Source: Frondihabitans sp. PhB188
Lineage (GTDB): Bacteria > Actinomycetota > Actinomycetes > Actinomycetales > Microbacteriaceae
Length of the DNA stretch: 64,000 bases
Direction of reading: 5' to 3'
Assembly (NCBI RefSeq): GCF_003752365.1
Contig: NZ_RJUO01000001.1
Span: forward strand, 806,001-870,000
Below are positions 9,153 through 18,159 of the stretch, in pieces. The notes beneath the pieces are model-generated. The model was not told the origin of the DNA. It ran no database searches and was given only the letters and a program-made list of their open reading frames with translations. Position 1 is the first letter of the stretch. The number at the start of each line of letters is the position of its first letter. Made by a program: the position numbers and the translations under genes.

Positions 9153-9914
9153 TTACACCCGCGCCGGCTCGGGCCAGGACTCAGACATCGGCAGCGCCCC
9201 CGGATTGACCACCCGGACGATCTCGCTCAGCACCCGACGGGTCTGATTCTCGCCGACCCACAGGTGCTTGCCGCCCTCGACCTCGACCAGCTCGGTCTCG
9301 GGCACGACAGCGAATCGCTCGCGCGCCTCGGCGGGTCGGAGGAAGTCGTCGAACTCCGGCACGATGGCCACCAGGGGCCTGCCCGACCCGGCCCAGCGAG
9401 CCAGTTCGGCTTCGCTCGTGCGCGACAGGGGCGGCGACAGCAGGATCGCCCCCGCGATGTCGTGCTCGAGGCCGTGCTTCAGCACGACCTCGGTGCCGAA
9501 CGACCAGCCGACCAGCCACGGCGCCGGCAGCCCCTGGGCCGCAACGAACTCGATGGCGGCCGCGAGGTCGAAGCGCTCGGTGACGCCGTCGCCGAACTCC
9601 CCCTCGGACGTCCCGCGGGGCGACGAGGCGCTCCGGAAGTTGAACCGCAGCACGGACAGGTCGGCCTGTGCCGGAAGCCGCGCCGCCGCCTTGCGGATCA
9701 CGTGCGAGTCCATGAAGCCGCCTGCGGTCGGCAGCGGGTGCAGCGTCAGCAGGGTCGCAGCCGGGGGCCGGGACGCAGGAACTGCCCACTCGCCGACCAG
9801 TGTCAGCCCGTCGGCGGTGTGCAGCTCGATGTCGCTCCGCCGCGCCGGGAGCTCGACGCCCCCTCGCACCTGGAGGGGCTCGCGTGCGGCTTCATCGGCG
9901 TGCGCATCAGTCAT
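9153..9914 (-). CDS. Alpha/beta hydrolase
   Basis: 253 aa. The fold shows the nucleophile elbow GWSFGTE (Ser), an acid in VPEFDDFLRP and a late His in GGKHLWVGE, giving a full Ser-Asp-His triad. The pattern LTLHPLPTAGG...MDSHVIRK...RFNFR is typical of the small dienelactone-hydrolase-like subgroup. It is probably a cytoplasmic esterase; no substrate can be named. ATG 9914 overlaps the stop of the zinc-ribbon-like gene upstream (ATGA), so the two are translated together. Confidence 0.85.
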   Translation of the reverse strand: MTDAHADEAAREPLQVRGGVELPARRSDIELHTADGLTLVGEWAVPASRPPAATLLTLHPLPTAGGFMDSHVIRKAAARLPAQADLSVLRFNFRSASSPRGTSEGEFGDGVTERFDLAAAIEFVAAQGLPAPWLVGWSFGTEVVLKHGLEHDIAGAILLSPPLSRTSEAELARWAGSGRPLVAIVPEFDDFLRPAEARERFAVVPETELVEVEGGKHLWVGENQTRRVLSEIVRVVNPGALPMSESWPEPARV

Positions 9915-10225
9915 GAGATCTTCCAGCAGTGGGTGTGCCAATGGCGGCGAGCCGCCAGGTCGGAGTCTTCGCCGAACAGGCCGTCGGCGCGCCATGCGAC
10001 GACGTGCGGCGTTCCGGGCTCGACGGGGAGCGTGCAGCCGGGGCAGACGTAGGGCTTCGTCGACGACGCACCCGAGATGGCCTGGACGACCCACTCGCGC
10101 CCTCGTCGGGTCTCTGTTCGCTGGCCGCCGTAGAGGATGCGACTGAGGTCGCCGCCGTCGTCGTGCGCGGGCACCTGGCCCGGACGGCCGCCGGGGGCGC
10201 GTCGAGGTCGGTTGCTGCGCGGCAT
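9911..10225 (-). CDS. Small conserved actinobacterial protein with a CxxC/HxxxC motif
   Basis: 104 aa, basic N-terminus, then VCPGCTLPVEPGTPHVVAW and, near the C-terminus, HWHTHCW. The CxxC plus His/Cys pattern looks like a small zinc-binding fold. Proteins of this type are common in actinobacteria and are often labelled ATP/GTP-binding, but no nucleotide motif is visible. Function unknown. It is the first gene of a two-gene unit with the hydrolase. Confidence 0.75.
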   Translation of the reverse strand: MPRSNRPRRAPGGRPGQVPAHDDGGDLSRILYGGQRTETRRGREWVVQAISGASSTKPYVCPGCTLPVEPGTPHVVAWRADGLFGEDSDLAARRHWHTHCWKIS

Positions 10226-10341
10226 GCCCTCCAGCCTAGCGAAGGGGGTGGCGGGGCGGTGGTCGAACCGGCGGGGCGCCGGAGTTCCTGCTCGTTTGCC
10301 CCTGGCTACCGTGACGGCACAGAGAATCCATCGTCAACCGC

Positions 10342-10372
10342 GCCGCCGCCGATGCGTCGGCTGCGGCGGAGG
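10342..10372 (-). terminator. Imperfect hairpin after the secreted transglycosylase-like gene
   Basis: CCGCCGCCGA pairs with TCGGCTGCGGCGG across a short loop, with one bulge. It is placed 7 bases beyond the stop of the minus-strand gene that ends at 10379. Confidence 0.45.
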
Positions 10373-10378
10373 TGAGGC

Positions 10379-11185
10379 CTAGTACCAGTTGTTGGCGACC
10401 GAGTGGGCCCAGGCACCGCAGGGGTTGCCGTAGCGGCCCTGGATGTAGTTGAGGCCCCAGGTGATCTGAGTGGACGCGCTGGTCTGCCAGTCGGCACCGA
10501 CGGAGGCCATCTTGCTGCCGGGCAGTGCCTGCGGGATGCCGTAGGCGCCCGACGGGTTGGCTGCGTAGACGTTCCAGCCCGACTCTTTGTTCCAGAGCGA
10601 GACGAGGCAGTTGTACTGCGAGGTGTCCCAGCCCCGAGCGGCAACGAGCTGCGCGCCGATGGCCTGGGCGCTGCCCGGGGTAGCGGCTGCGGCGGCCGGT
10701 GCCGCCGTGACCGTCGTGGTGGTCGTCGTCGGGGCAGCATCGGCAGCCGTCGTGTCGGCCGTGGCCGTGTCGGTCGCCGTGGACTCGGCGGTGGCCGTGG
10801 TCTTGGCCTTCTCGACGACCACCGGGGCCGTGTAGTTGACGGTGTAGGCGTCGCGGCTCGTCGAGATGGACGCCCCGTCGGCCACGGTGTAGCTCTGGCC
10901 GCCCACGGTGTATCCACTCGAGATGGCCGTGTCGGTGCTGGGCGTCGTCGTCGACGCATAGGCACCGGAGAGCGGGTTCACGAGCGAGGCGGAGACGAAG
11001 GCGAACGTGGCCGCGAACCCGACAAGCGGAAGGATGACGCGCTTCTGAGGAGCGCGGAAACCCGATGAAGCAGCTGCCGGGGCGAGGACCAGAGCGGTCT
11101 GACGGACTGCCGGTGCGCTGGCGCGCGGTCGTGAGACCACGGATCGCGACGGACCGGATGCGTGTACTGCGGAGTGCCTACCCAT
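10379..11185 (-). CDS. Secreted lytic-transglycosylase-like protein (aggregation-promoting-factor type C-terminus)
   Basis: 268 aa. A long basic N-terminus leads to one hydrophobic segment (~51-70, export or anchor), then a Thr/Ala-rich, low-complexity linker (~125-175). The C-terminal ~85 residues carry CLVSLWNKESGWNV, PSGAYGIPQALPGSKM and the end WAHSVANNWY, the lysozyme/SLT-like fold with its catalytic Glu in KESGW. Such proteins trim peptidoglycan outside the cell. Upstream (11186-11287) there is a hairpin but no c-di-AMP riboswitch that I can recognise. Confidence 0.85.
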   Translation of the reverse strand: MGRHSAVHASGPSRSVVSRPRASAPAVRQTALVLAPAAASSGFRAPQKRVILPLVGFAATFAFVSASLVNPLSGAYASTTTPSTDTAISSGYTVGGQSYTVADGASISTSRDAYTVNYTAPVVVEKAKTTATAESTATDTATADTTAADAAPTTTTTTVTAAPAAAAATPGSAQAIGAQLVAARGWDTSQYNCLVSLWNKESGWNVYAANPSGAYGIPQALPGSKMASVGADWQTSASTQITWGLNYIQGRYGNPCGAWAHSVANNWY

Positions 11186-11230
11186 AAGTCCGTCAACTAT
11201 AACGGATGGATCACGAGCCGTACAGCCTTC

Positions 11231-11247
11231 GATGGCGGCGCGCCATC
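11231..11247 (-). terminator. Short hairpin after the DivIVA-domain gene
   Basis: GATGGCG (11231-11237) and CGCCATC (11241-11247) form a perfect 7-bp stem with a GCG loop, about 40 bases beyond the stop at 11288. Confidence 0.45.
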
Positions 11248-11287
11248 ATCCGTGAGATGTATCCCGGAGGACATGCGGAGTGAATCG

Positions 11288-11854
11288 TCAGCGAACGGCC
11301 AGCATGACGTCGACCACGGAATCGAGCACGAGGTCGACCTGGGCCTCGCGGTAGCCGCCGCGCTTCGAGCGGAACACGCTCGTGCGGACCTCTTCGATGC
11401 TGAGCGCCCGCCCCTCAGAGAAGTAGCCGCGAAGACGCGTCGCGAGGCGGTCGACGTCTTTCGGGTGGTAGCCGGACGACAGCACGCTGACACGGTCGAA
11501 TCGGTGACCCTCTGGTCGCTCCAGGCGCGCGACTACAGCCTCGGCCGTCGCCTTCGCCTCGGCGAACCAGGTCTCGTCGCCCGTCGAACGGAGGTACCGC
11601 TCGCGCTCGCGCATGGCGAAGGCGTCTTCGAGGCGCTCGAGGGCCGAATCGACGTGGTCGGGCACGTAGCCGTGCTTGACCATCGAGAAGGCCGTGCGGC
11701 GAATGGACTCCGCCGACACCTCCGGGGACTCCGCGTCGCCCGAGTAGGCCGCACGGGCTTCCTTGAGGAAGTCTTCGACCTGCTCGATGTCGTAGCCGCG
11801 GGTCGAGCCGGTCACCTTGGGGAATGTCGCGCTCACGGTGACATTGTGCCGCAC
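11288..11854 (-). CDS. DivIVA-domain repeat protein
   Basis: 188 aa. Two or three copies of the DivIVA-type pattern are seen: FPKVTGSTRGYDIEQVEDFL at the N-terminus, FSMVKHGYVPDHVDSALERL in the middle, and FDRVSVLSSGYHPKDVDRLA later. This repeated-motif family occurs next to cdsA/frr in actinobacteria. A role in cell-envelope or division-site organisation is inferred from the DivIVA resemblance only. It lies downstream of cdsA on the same strand with a 111-base gap containing a GC-rich tandem repeat. Confidence 0.8.
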   Translation of the reverse strand: MRHNVTVSATFPKVTGSTRGYDIEQVEDFLKEARAAYSGDAESPEVSAESIRRTAFSMVKHGYVPDHVDSALERLEDAFAMRERERYLRSTGDETWFAEAKATAEAVVARLERPEGHRFDRVSVLSSGYHPKDVDRLATRLRGYFSEGRALSIEEVRTSVFRSKRGGYREAQVDLVLDSVVDVMLAVR

Positions 11855-11897
11855 GATCCCGTGGAAGCGGTCGCGCGACCCGCACCAGCGGCAGGAA

Positions 11898-11951
11898 CCC
11901 GCCGCCGCGGCGGGCTTCTCCGCCGCCGCGCGGGGCTTCTCCGCCGCCGCG
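11898..11951. repeat. GC-rich hairpin plus two-copy tandem repeat
   Basis: CGGGCTTCTCCGCCGCCGCG (11911-11930) is repeated with one extra G at 11931-11951. Just before it CCCGCCG and CGGCGGG (11898-11904 with 11908-11914) form a 7-bp stem with a 3-base loop, which may end cdsA transcription. One copy of GCAGGAAC sits at 11891-11898. Confidence 0.55.
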
Positions 11952-11965
11952 GGGGTGCCGCGGGC

Positions 11966-12937
11966 CTACGCGAAGATGAGGTAGAGGGCGTACGCGACGA
12001 CCGCTGACGGCAGCGTCGAGTCGAGCCGGTCGAGGAAGCCGCCGTGCCCGGGCAGCCACGTCGAGATGTCCTTGATGCCGAGATCGCGCTTGATGAGCGA
12101 CTCCGTCAGGTCGCCGACCGTGGCGGTCAGCGTCAGCACGGCGCCCATCAGCACGCCCAGCCACCAGGCCTCGTGGATCATGAACAGCGCGATCAGAACG
12201 CCCGCGATCATGGCGGCCGCCGCTGATCCTGCGAACCCCTCCCAGGTCTTCTTGGGGCTGATGCGCGGCGCCATCTTGTGCTTGCCGAAGTTGAGGCCGG
12301 CAGCGTAGGCGCCGGTGTCGACCGAGATCACGATGATCAGCGTGCCGAGCGCCCACCACTGACCGCCGTCCTGGGCCGTGAGAAGCACCAGGAACGAGCC
12401 GAGGAAGGTCGTGTAGATCTGCACGAACGCGCCCGTGCCGAGGTCTCGGACCAGGTCGGCACCCGTGGCCTTTCGCGAGGGCACGGCGATCTCGGCCACG
12501 CGCCACAGCGAGATGAAGAGGATTCCGCCCAGCAGCACGAGCCACTGGCCCTCGGCGCGCCAGTAGTAGGCGGCTGGAACTACGGCCAGCGCCGTCAGGA
12601 CGCTGGGGACGCGAGGCACGTTGCGCCCGGCGACTCGCACCGCGTTGGTCAGCTCGATCACCATGAAGAGGATCAGCACGGCCGCGACGACCATGAACAG
12701 GGCCTTGACGAGGATCAGGCTGACCAGCACGGAGCCCCCGAGGCCGACGCCGATGCCGATCGCCGCGGGCAGGTTGCGGCCGGTGCGCTCGGTCAGCTTC
12801 GCGTTGCTGGCCTCGAGGCGTGCACGCTGGGCGCGGAGCTGGTCTTCGATCTCGTGGCGCGCCGAGTGGGCCCGCGCGTCGACGTCGGGTCTGGTCGGAG
12901 TGGTGCCGCGCTCCGGATCGTCAGGAACGGTTCCCAT
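11966..12937 (-). CDS. cdsA: Phosphatidate cytidylyltransferase (CDP-diglyceride synthase)
   Basis: 323 aa, about eight membrane helices after a charged ~55-residue cytoplasmic N-terminus. The C-terminal CDP-alcohol synthase signature is complete: SLIKRDLGIKD followed by WLPGHGGFLDRLDS. It makes CDP-diacylglycerol from phosphatidate and CTP at the inner membrane. Start ATG 12937 shares one base with the stop of frr (TGATG), so translation is coupled. The frr-cdsA pair is the usual actinobacterial order. Confidence 0.95.
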   Translation of the reverse strand: MGTVPDDPERGTTPTRPDVDARAHSARHEIEDQLRAQRARLEASNAKLTERTGRNLPAAIGIGVGLGGSVLVSLILVKALFMVVAAVLILFMVIELTNAVRVAGRNVPRVPSVLTALAVVPAAYYWRAEGQWLVLLGGILFISLWRVAEIAVPSRKATGADLVRDLGTGAFVQIYTTFLGSFLVLLTAQDGGQWWALGTLIIVISVDTGAYAAGLNFGKHKMAPRISPKKTWEGFAGSAAAAMIAGVLIALFMIHEAWWLGVLMGAVLTLTATVGDLTESLIKRDLGIKDISTWLPGHGGFLDRLDSTLPSAVVAYALYLIFA

Positions 12938-13491
12938 CAGACCTCGAGGAGCTCCGCCTCTTTTTTCTTCAGCGCGTCGTCGATCTGGTCGACGAAGCCC
13001 TTCGTGATGGACTCGAGCTCCTTCTCGGCGCGCGAGATCTCGTCTTCGCCGACCTCGGGCTGCGAGTCGAGGTCGTCTTTCGCCTTGCGGCGGATGTTGC
13101 GGATCGCGACCTTGGCGTCTTCGCCCTTGGTCTTGACGATCTTGACGAACTCCTTGCGGCGGTCCTGCGTCAGCTCGGGGATCGTCACGCGCACGATCGT
13201 GCCGTCGTTCGTCGGGCTGGCACCGAGGTTGGGGAAGGTCGCGATGGCCTTCTCGATCTCTTTGAGCGCCGTCTTGTCGTAGGGCGTCACGATCAGCGTG
13301 CGCGCCTCGGGCGCCTGAAGCGACGCCAGCTGAGCGAGCGGAGTCGGGGTGCCGTAGTAGTCGACCGGGATCTTCTGGAACAGCGCCGGGTTGATGCGGC
13401 CCGTGCGCACCGTGTTGAAGTCGTCTTTCGCGACCTCGACGGCCTTGCCCATCTTGTCTTTGGTCTCGGTCAGTACATCTGCGATCGCCAC
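12937..13491 (-). CDS. frr: Ribosome recycling factor
   Basis: 184 aa, the standard length. It splits the post-termination ribosome together with EF-G. Recognised from the conserved [12 protein letters not shown]-like helix (here [17 protein letters not shown]), [14 protein letters not shown] and the C-terminal KDDLDS region. Lies between pyrH and cdsA, as in most bacteria. Confidence 0.97.
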   Translation of the reverse strand: MAIADVLTETKDKMGKAVEVAKDDFNTVRTGRINPALFQKIPVDYYGTPTPLAQLASLQAPEARTLIVTPYDKTALKEIEKAIATFPNLGASPTNDGTIVRVTIPELTQDRRKEFVKIVKTKGEDAKVAIRNIRRKAKDDLDSQPEVGEDEISRAEKELESITKGFVDQIDDALKKKEAELLEV

Positions 13492-13582
13492 ATTGCTCCT
13501 TAGTTCGTCGTCAGCTTACTCGGGGGGCCGATGCTCGACCTGCGCCCCGCCGCCGGTCGGGGAGTTCGCGCCCCGTGGCCCC

Positions 13583-14302
13583 TCAGTTGCTGACGAGGGT
13601 GCCGATGGCCTCGCCGCGGATGGCGCGGGCCACGTTGTTGTCGCCCTCCATGCCGAACACGCGCATGGGCATGCCGTTGTCCATGCAGAGGCTGAAGGCG
13701 GTCGAGTCGACGACCTTGAGGCCCTTCACGAGGGCGTCCTGGTAGGTGAGGGTGTCGTACTTCATGGCCGTCGGATCGGTGCGCGGGTCGGCCGAGTAGA
13801 CGCCGTCGACGCCGTTCTTCGCGACGAGCACCTCGGTGGCGCCGATCTCGAGCGCCCGCTGCGCCGAGACGGTGTCGGTCGAGAAGTAGGGCAGGCCCGC
13901 GCCGGCGCCGAAGATGACGATGCGGCCCTTCTCGAGGTGGCGGCCGGCGCGGCGCGGAATGTACGGCTCGGCGACCTGGGTCATCGCGATGGCCGACTGC
14001 ACGCGGGTGGAGGCGCCGGTCTGCTCGAGGAAGTCCTGCAGGGCGAGGGCGTTCATGACGGTGCCCAGCATGCCCATGTAGTCGGCGCGGCCTCGGTCCA
14101 TGCCGCGCTGGCTGAGCTCCGCGCCGCGGAAGAAGTTGCCGCCGCCGACCACGATCGCGACCTCGACGTCGGCCGAGGCCTCGGCGATCTCGCTGGCCAG
14201 CGCGCTGACGACGTCGGGGTTGACACCCAGGGATCCGCCCCCGAACGCTTCGCCCGACAGCTTCAGGAGAACTCGGCGGCGGGCGGTCTTCGGTGTCTTC
14301 AT
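13583..14302 (-). CDS. pyrH: Uridylate (UMP) kinase
   Basis: 239 aa, amino-acid kinase fold. It phosphorylates UMP to UDP. Motifs: [23 protein letters not shown], and the phosphate-site loop around [12 protein letters not shown] with TDPTA. The ATG at 14302 has GAGGGAG upstream. The gap to tsf holds the strong tsf terminator, so pyrH-frr-cdsA form their own transcription unit starting near 14330. Confidence 0.97.
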   Translation of the reverse strand: MKTPKTARRRVLLKLSGEAFGGGSLGVNPDVVSALASEIAEASADVEVAIVVGGGNFFRGAELSQRGMDRGRADYMGMLGTVMNALALQDFLEQTGASTRVQSAIAMTQVAEPYIPRRAGRHLEKGRIVIFGAGAGLPYFSTDTVSAQRALEIGATEVLVAKNGVDGVYSADPRTDPTAMKYDTLTYQDALVKGLKVVDSTAFSLCMDNGMPMRVFGMEGDNNVARAIRGEAIGTLVSN

Positions 14303-14413
14303 CGTGTTCTCCCTCGGTGATGGCTCATGTCAGCGTAGCCAGAAATCAGAGTGCGGGCGGGCGCAGGAACGAAGCGCCCTTCGCCGTGCGGCGAATCGTC
14401 TGCGCGCGCGCAG

Positions 14414-14449
14414 ATGGGGCCCGAGACGATCGCTCGTCTCGGGCCCCAT
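14414..14449 (-). terminator. rpsB-tsf transcription terminator
   Basis: A perfect 16-bp stem (14414-14429 with 14434-14449) closes a TCGC loop 10 bases after the tsf stop. It is the strongest hairpin in the window and separates the translation operon from pyrH. The tail is not U-rich. Confidence 0.85.
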
Positions 14450-14458
14450 CGGGTGGTG

Positions 14459-15289
14459 CTACGCGCCGACCTTGATCCGGGCGAAGCCCTGGACGGTCAT
14501 GCCGGCCTCGGCGAGGACCTTCTCGACGGACAGCTTGCTGTCCTTCGCGTAGGCCTGGTCGAGCAGGGCGATTTCTTTGAAGAAGCCCGTGAGGCGTCCC
14601 TCGATGATCTTGGGCAGAGCCGCTTCGGGCTTGCCCTCGTTCTTCGCGGTCTCCTCGACGATGGCGCGCTCGCGGGCGACCTCCTCGGCCGGGACCTCGT
14701 CGCGGCTCAGGTACTTCGGGTCGGCGAACGCGATGTGCTGAGCGATCGAGCGAGCCGTCTCGGCGTCGCCGCCGGTGTAGCCCACGACCACGCCGACCTG
14801 CGGGGGCAGGTCTTTGGAGGTCTTGTGCAGGTAGACGGCGAACTCGGAGCCCGGGACCGTTGCCACCGTGCGGAGCTCGACCTTCTCGCCGAGAAGAGCG
14901 GCCTCCTGGTCGACGAAGGCGGCGACCGTCTGGTCGCCCGAGACGATCGCGGCATTGCCGGTCTCGGCGTCGTCGGCGCCCGAGGCGGCGACGGTGTCGA
15001 GGACGGTCTCGGCCAGCGCGACGAACTTGTCGTTCTTCGCGACGAAGTCGGTCTCGCTGGCGAGTTCGATGATCGTCGCGGTGTCCGCGCCGACCTTCGC
15101 GGTGACGAGGCCGGCGGTGGTCGTGCGACCCTCGCGCTTGGCGACGCCCTTCAGACCCTTGACGCGCAGGATCTCGATCGCCTTCTCGAGGTCGCCCTCG
15201 GCTTCGACGAGCGCGTTCTTGGAGTCGAGCATGCCCGCGCCGAGACGGTCGCGGAGGACCTTGACGTCGGCGAGTGAGTAGTTGGCCAT
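14459..15289 (-). CDS. tsf: Elongation factor Ts
   Basis: 276 aa. Nucleotide exchange factor for EF-Tu. The N-terminal UBA-like part (ADVKVLRDRLGAGMLDSKNAL) and the core motif SETDFVAKNDKF are present. It follows rpsB after 45 bases, the universal order, and is ended by the 16-bp hairpin downstream. Confidence 0.98.
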   Translation of the reverse strand: MANYSLADVKVLRDRLGAGMLDSKNALVEAEGDLEKAIEILRVKGLKGVAKREGRTTTAGLVTAKVGADTATIIELASETDFVAKNDKFVALAETVLDTVAASGADDAETGNAAIVSGDQTVAAFVDQEAALLGEKVELRTVATVPGSEFAVYLHKTSKDLPPQVGVVVGYTGGDAETARSIAQHIAFADPKYLSRDEVPAEEVARERAIVEETAKNEGKPEAALPKIIEGRLTGFFKEIALLDQAYAKDSKLSVEKVLAEAGMTVQGFARIKVGA

Positions 15290-15334
15290 TGATGTGCCCT
15301 TTCGTGAATCAGGCGTGCTGAAAAGGTGGAGAGG

Positions 15335-16354
15335 TTACTTCTTGGCGGCGGCGGCGTCGACAGCGGCAGCGTCGGCGTCAACGGCGTTGGCGACCTCGGG
15401 GTCGGCCTCGGCGACCGGGTTGGCGACGGGCTCGCCCAGTGCCTTGTCGGCGACCTGAGCGTCGGCGTCGTTCTCCTCGGTCGGCTCGGGAGCGGCCTCG
15501 GCGGCGGGCGCCTCGGCAGCGGCGGGCTCGGCCGAAGGGGTCTCAGCAGCAGGGGTCTCGGCAGCAGCGGTCTCAGCAGCAGCGGGAGCCTCGGTCGACT
15601 GAGCGAGGAGCTCGGCCTCCCACTCGGCCAGCGGCTCGACGGGCGCAGCGCCCTCTTCGGGCTTCTGGTGGCGCTGGATGAGGCCCTCCGCGGCGGCGTC
15701 GGCGACGATGCGCGTCAGCAGGCCGACGGAGCGGATCGCGTCGTCGTTGCCCGGGATCGGGAACTGGATCTCGTCGGGGTCGCAGTTCGTGTCGAGGATG
15801 CCGATGACCGGGATGCCCAGCTTCTTGGCCTCGTCGATCGCGAGGTGCTCCTTCTTGGTGTCGACAACCCAGAGAGCCGAAGGGGTCTTCGTGAGGTTGC
15901 GGATACCGCCGAGCGTCTTGTGCAGCTTGTCGAGCTCGCGCTTCTTGATCAGGAGCTCTTTCTTGGTGAAGCCCTGAGTCGTGTCGTCGAAGTCGATCTC
16001 TTCCAGCTCCTTCATGCGAGCGAGTCGCTTGGAGACGGTCTGGAAGTTGGTGAGGAGGCCGCCGAGCCAGCGCTGGTTGACGAACGGCTGGCCGACGCGG
16101 ATGGCCTGCTCGGAGATCGAGCCCTGAGCCTGCTTCTTGGTGCCGACGAAGAGGATGGTGCCGCCGTGGGCGACGGTCTCCTTGACGAAGTCGTAGGCCT
16201 GGTCGATGTAGCCGAGCGACTGCTGCAGGTCGATGATGTGGATGCCGGAGCGCTCGGCGAGGATGAAGCGCTTGACCTTCGGATTCCAGCGACGGGTCTG
16301 GTGTCCGAAGTGGACGCCGCTGTCGAGCAGCTGGCGAATGGTGACGACGGCCAT
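15335..16354 (-). CDS. rpsB: 30S ribosomal protein S2 with long Ala/Glu-rich tail
   Basis: 339 aa. The first ~250 residues are normal S2 ([43 protein letters not shown]). The last ~85 residues are low-complexity Ala/Glu/Pro with repeats of the type [12 protein letters not shown], ending in AAAKK. Such tails are seen in several actinobacterial S2 proteins but this one is long. AGGAG lies 7 bases before the ATG. The 200-base region upstream (16355-16554) carries only leader and promoter sequence. Confidence 0.97.
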   Translation of the reverse strand: MAVVTIRQLLDSGVHFGHQTRRWNPKVKRFILAERSGIHIIDLQQSLGYIDQAYDFVKETVAHGGTILFVGTKKQAQGSISEQAIRVGQPFVNQRWLGGLLTNFQTVSKRLARMKELEEIDFDDTTQGFTKKELLIKKRELDKLHKTLGGIRNLTKTPSALWVVDTKKEHLAIDEAKKLGIPVIGILDTNCDPDEIQFPIPGNDDAIRSVGLLTRIVADAAAEGLIQRHQKPEEGAAPVEPLAEWEAELLAQSTEAPAAAETAAAETPAAETPSAEPAAAEAPAAEAAPEPTEENDADAQVADKALGEPVANPVAEADPEVANAVDADAAAVDAAAAKK

Positions 16355-16541
16355 GGCCGTTCTCCTGTTCTACGCACGCGAACGCGCACGTCTTCTCGGT
16401 TGGATGGACGACCGGTCGGTCGCCTCTGCCTGATGCCCGGGCTCGTACCCGCCTTGCGTGGCAAGGACCGAATGGGTGGAGTCACCGCGGTCGAGGACCG
16501 CTCGGGCATGCGAAGTCACCCCGCGAACGGAGTGCGTGCCA

Positions 16542-16550
16542 ACAATAGCA
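16542..16550 (-). promoter_or_regulatory. Candidate extended -10 element for rpsB
   Basis: Read on the minus strand, TGCTATTGT matches an extended -10 (TGnTAnnnT), about 190 bases before the rpsB ATG and just after the stop of the sugar-transporter gene. No convincing -35 is seen, so this is tentative. Confidence 0.35.
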
Positions 16551-16554
16551 CTCG

Positions 16555-17994
16555 CTAGGCGGAAGCACCCACCGCCTCGGAGCCCATCTCCTCGAGCGAG
16601 CGGCCCTTCGTCTCCTTGATCTTGAAGAACACGAAGAGGATCGACAGGAAGGCGAAGAAGGCGAAGATCCCGTACGAGAGCGTGAGGCTCAGTGCGGCCA
16701 GCGCCGGGAACGCGACGGTCACGACGAAGTTCGCGATCCAGTTGAAGCTGGAGCCGATGCCGAGGGCGGCCGCGCGGATGTTCGACGGGAACATCTCGCC
16801 GAGCAGGACCCACATGAGCGGGCCCCAGGTGGCGCCGAACGAGATGACGAAGAGGTTCGCCGCGACGAGGGCGATAGGGCCCCAGGCGCCGGGCAGCTGC
16901 GGGTTGCCGTCGACGACGTTGGACTGGCTGAACGAGATGGCCATGAACGCCAGGCTCACCGTCATGCCGATCGATCCGACCAGGAGCATGGGGCGGCGGC
17001 CGACCTTGTCGACGAGCGCGATCGCGATGAAGGTGACGGCCACGTTGACCACGGCGGTGATCGTCGAGATGAGGAACGACTGGTCTTCCTTGAAGCCCAC
17101 GGCCTGCCAGAGCGTGGTCGAGTAGTAGAAGATCACGTTGATGCCGACGAACTGCTGCAGGATCGCGAGGATGATGCCGACCCAGACGATGCCCTGCAGG
17201 CCGAAGACCGGTCCGCGCACGCTCGACTTCTTGGTGAGCTGGGCCTCCTTCTTGATGGCGTCCTCGATGTCGTGGAGGTTCGTCTCGATCGTCTCGGTCG
17301 GGACGATCTGCTTCAGCACGTCGCGCGCCTCGTCGCGACGGCCCTCGCCCGCGAGGTAGCGCGGCGACTCGGGCAGGCGGAGTGCGAGAATGCCGTAGAC
17401 CACCGACGGGACGACGCCGACGAGGAACATCCAGCGCCAGGCGGGGAACGGGCCGATCATGGCGTCGGCTGAGCCGGCGGTGACGGCGAAGAGCTGGTCG
17501 GAGAGCAGAGCGGCGAAGATGCCAAGCGTGATGGCGAGCTGCTGGAACGAGCCCAGGCGGCCGCGGATGCTCTTGGGCGAGACCTCCGAGATGTATGCCG
17601 GCGCGATGACCGACGCGATGCCGATGCCGAGACCGCCGACCAGGCGCCAGATGATGAAGTCCCACGTGGCGAAGGCGAGTCCGGCGAAGATCGAGCTGAT
17701 CAGGAAGAGGCCCGAGGCGATGAGCATGACGCGGATGCGGCCCCAGCGGTCGGCGAAGCGGCCGCCCAGGTAGGCGCCGACCGCGCAGCCGATCAGCGCT
17801 GACGCGACCGTGATGCCCGAGGCGGCCTCGGGGATGTCGAACTCCTTGGTGATGGAGTTGACCGCGCCGTTGATGACCGACGAGTCGAATCCGAACAGGA
17901 ACCCGCCGATGGCCGCTACGACCGCGAGAGCGGTGACCCTCCGGTCGAGCCGTCTGGCTTCGTCGGTCTTCGGTTCTGTCGTCTTGTCTGACAC
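16555..17994 (-). CDS. MFS sugar porter (sugar:H+ symporter family)
   Basis: 479 aa from the GTG at 17994, preceded by GGAAAG; an upstream ATG at 18024 would add 10 residues but has no ribosome site. Twelve membrane helices are predicted. Sugar-porter signatures: GGRFADRWGR between TM2 and TM3, PAYISEVSPKSIRGRLGS, PESPRYL before the central loop, and GRRPML in the second half. QQFVGINVIFYYST in TM7 is the sugar-binding signature. Likely imports a hexose or pentose. It sits between rpsB and the M23 gene, which are neighbours in many relatives, so it looks like an insertion in a conserved block. Confidence 0.93.
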   Translation of the reverse strand: MSDKTTEPKTDEARRLDRRVTALAVVAAIGGFLFGFDSSVINGAVNSITKEFDIPEAASGITVASALIGCAVGAYLGGRFADRWGRIRVMLIASGLFLISSIFAGLAFATWDFIIWRLVGGLGIGIASVIAPAYISEVSPKSIRGRLGSFQQLAITLGIFAALLSDQLFAVTAGSADAMIGPFPAWRWMFLVGVVPSVVYGILALRLPESPRYLAGEGRRDEARDVLKQIVPTETIETNLHDIEDAIKKEAQLTKKSSVRGPVFGLQGIVWVGIILAILQQFVGINVIFYYSTTLWQAVGFKEDQSFLISTITAVVNVAVTFIAIALVDKVGRRPMLLVGSIGMTVSLAFMAISFSQSNVVDGNPQLPGAWGPIALVAANLFVISFGATWGPLMWVLLGEMFPSNIRAAALGIGSSFNWIANFVVTVAFPALAALSLTLSYGIFAFFAFLSILFVFFKIKETKGRSLEEMGSEAVGASA

Positions 17995-18159
17995 TGTTCT
18001 TCTACTTTCCATCGGCGGCGACATGCTTTGTCGTCGACCCTCTGTGAGGAAGGCAGCGACTCATGATCGCCGCCTCCCCAGGTGCGGCATGCACGAGTCG
18101 TTGTGCACAGATCGACCCTACGCCCGTTGCAGAGTGCATCGCCACGCGATCCTGGGCGT

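Noticed and set aside
11186-11287. Possible c-di-AMP (ydaO) riboswitch before the secreted transglycosylase-like gene
   Set aside because: Such genes often carry one, but the conserved aptamer sequences are not present; only a 7-bp hairpin is seen.
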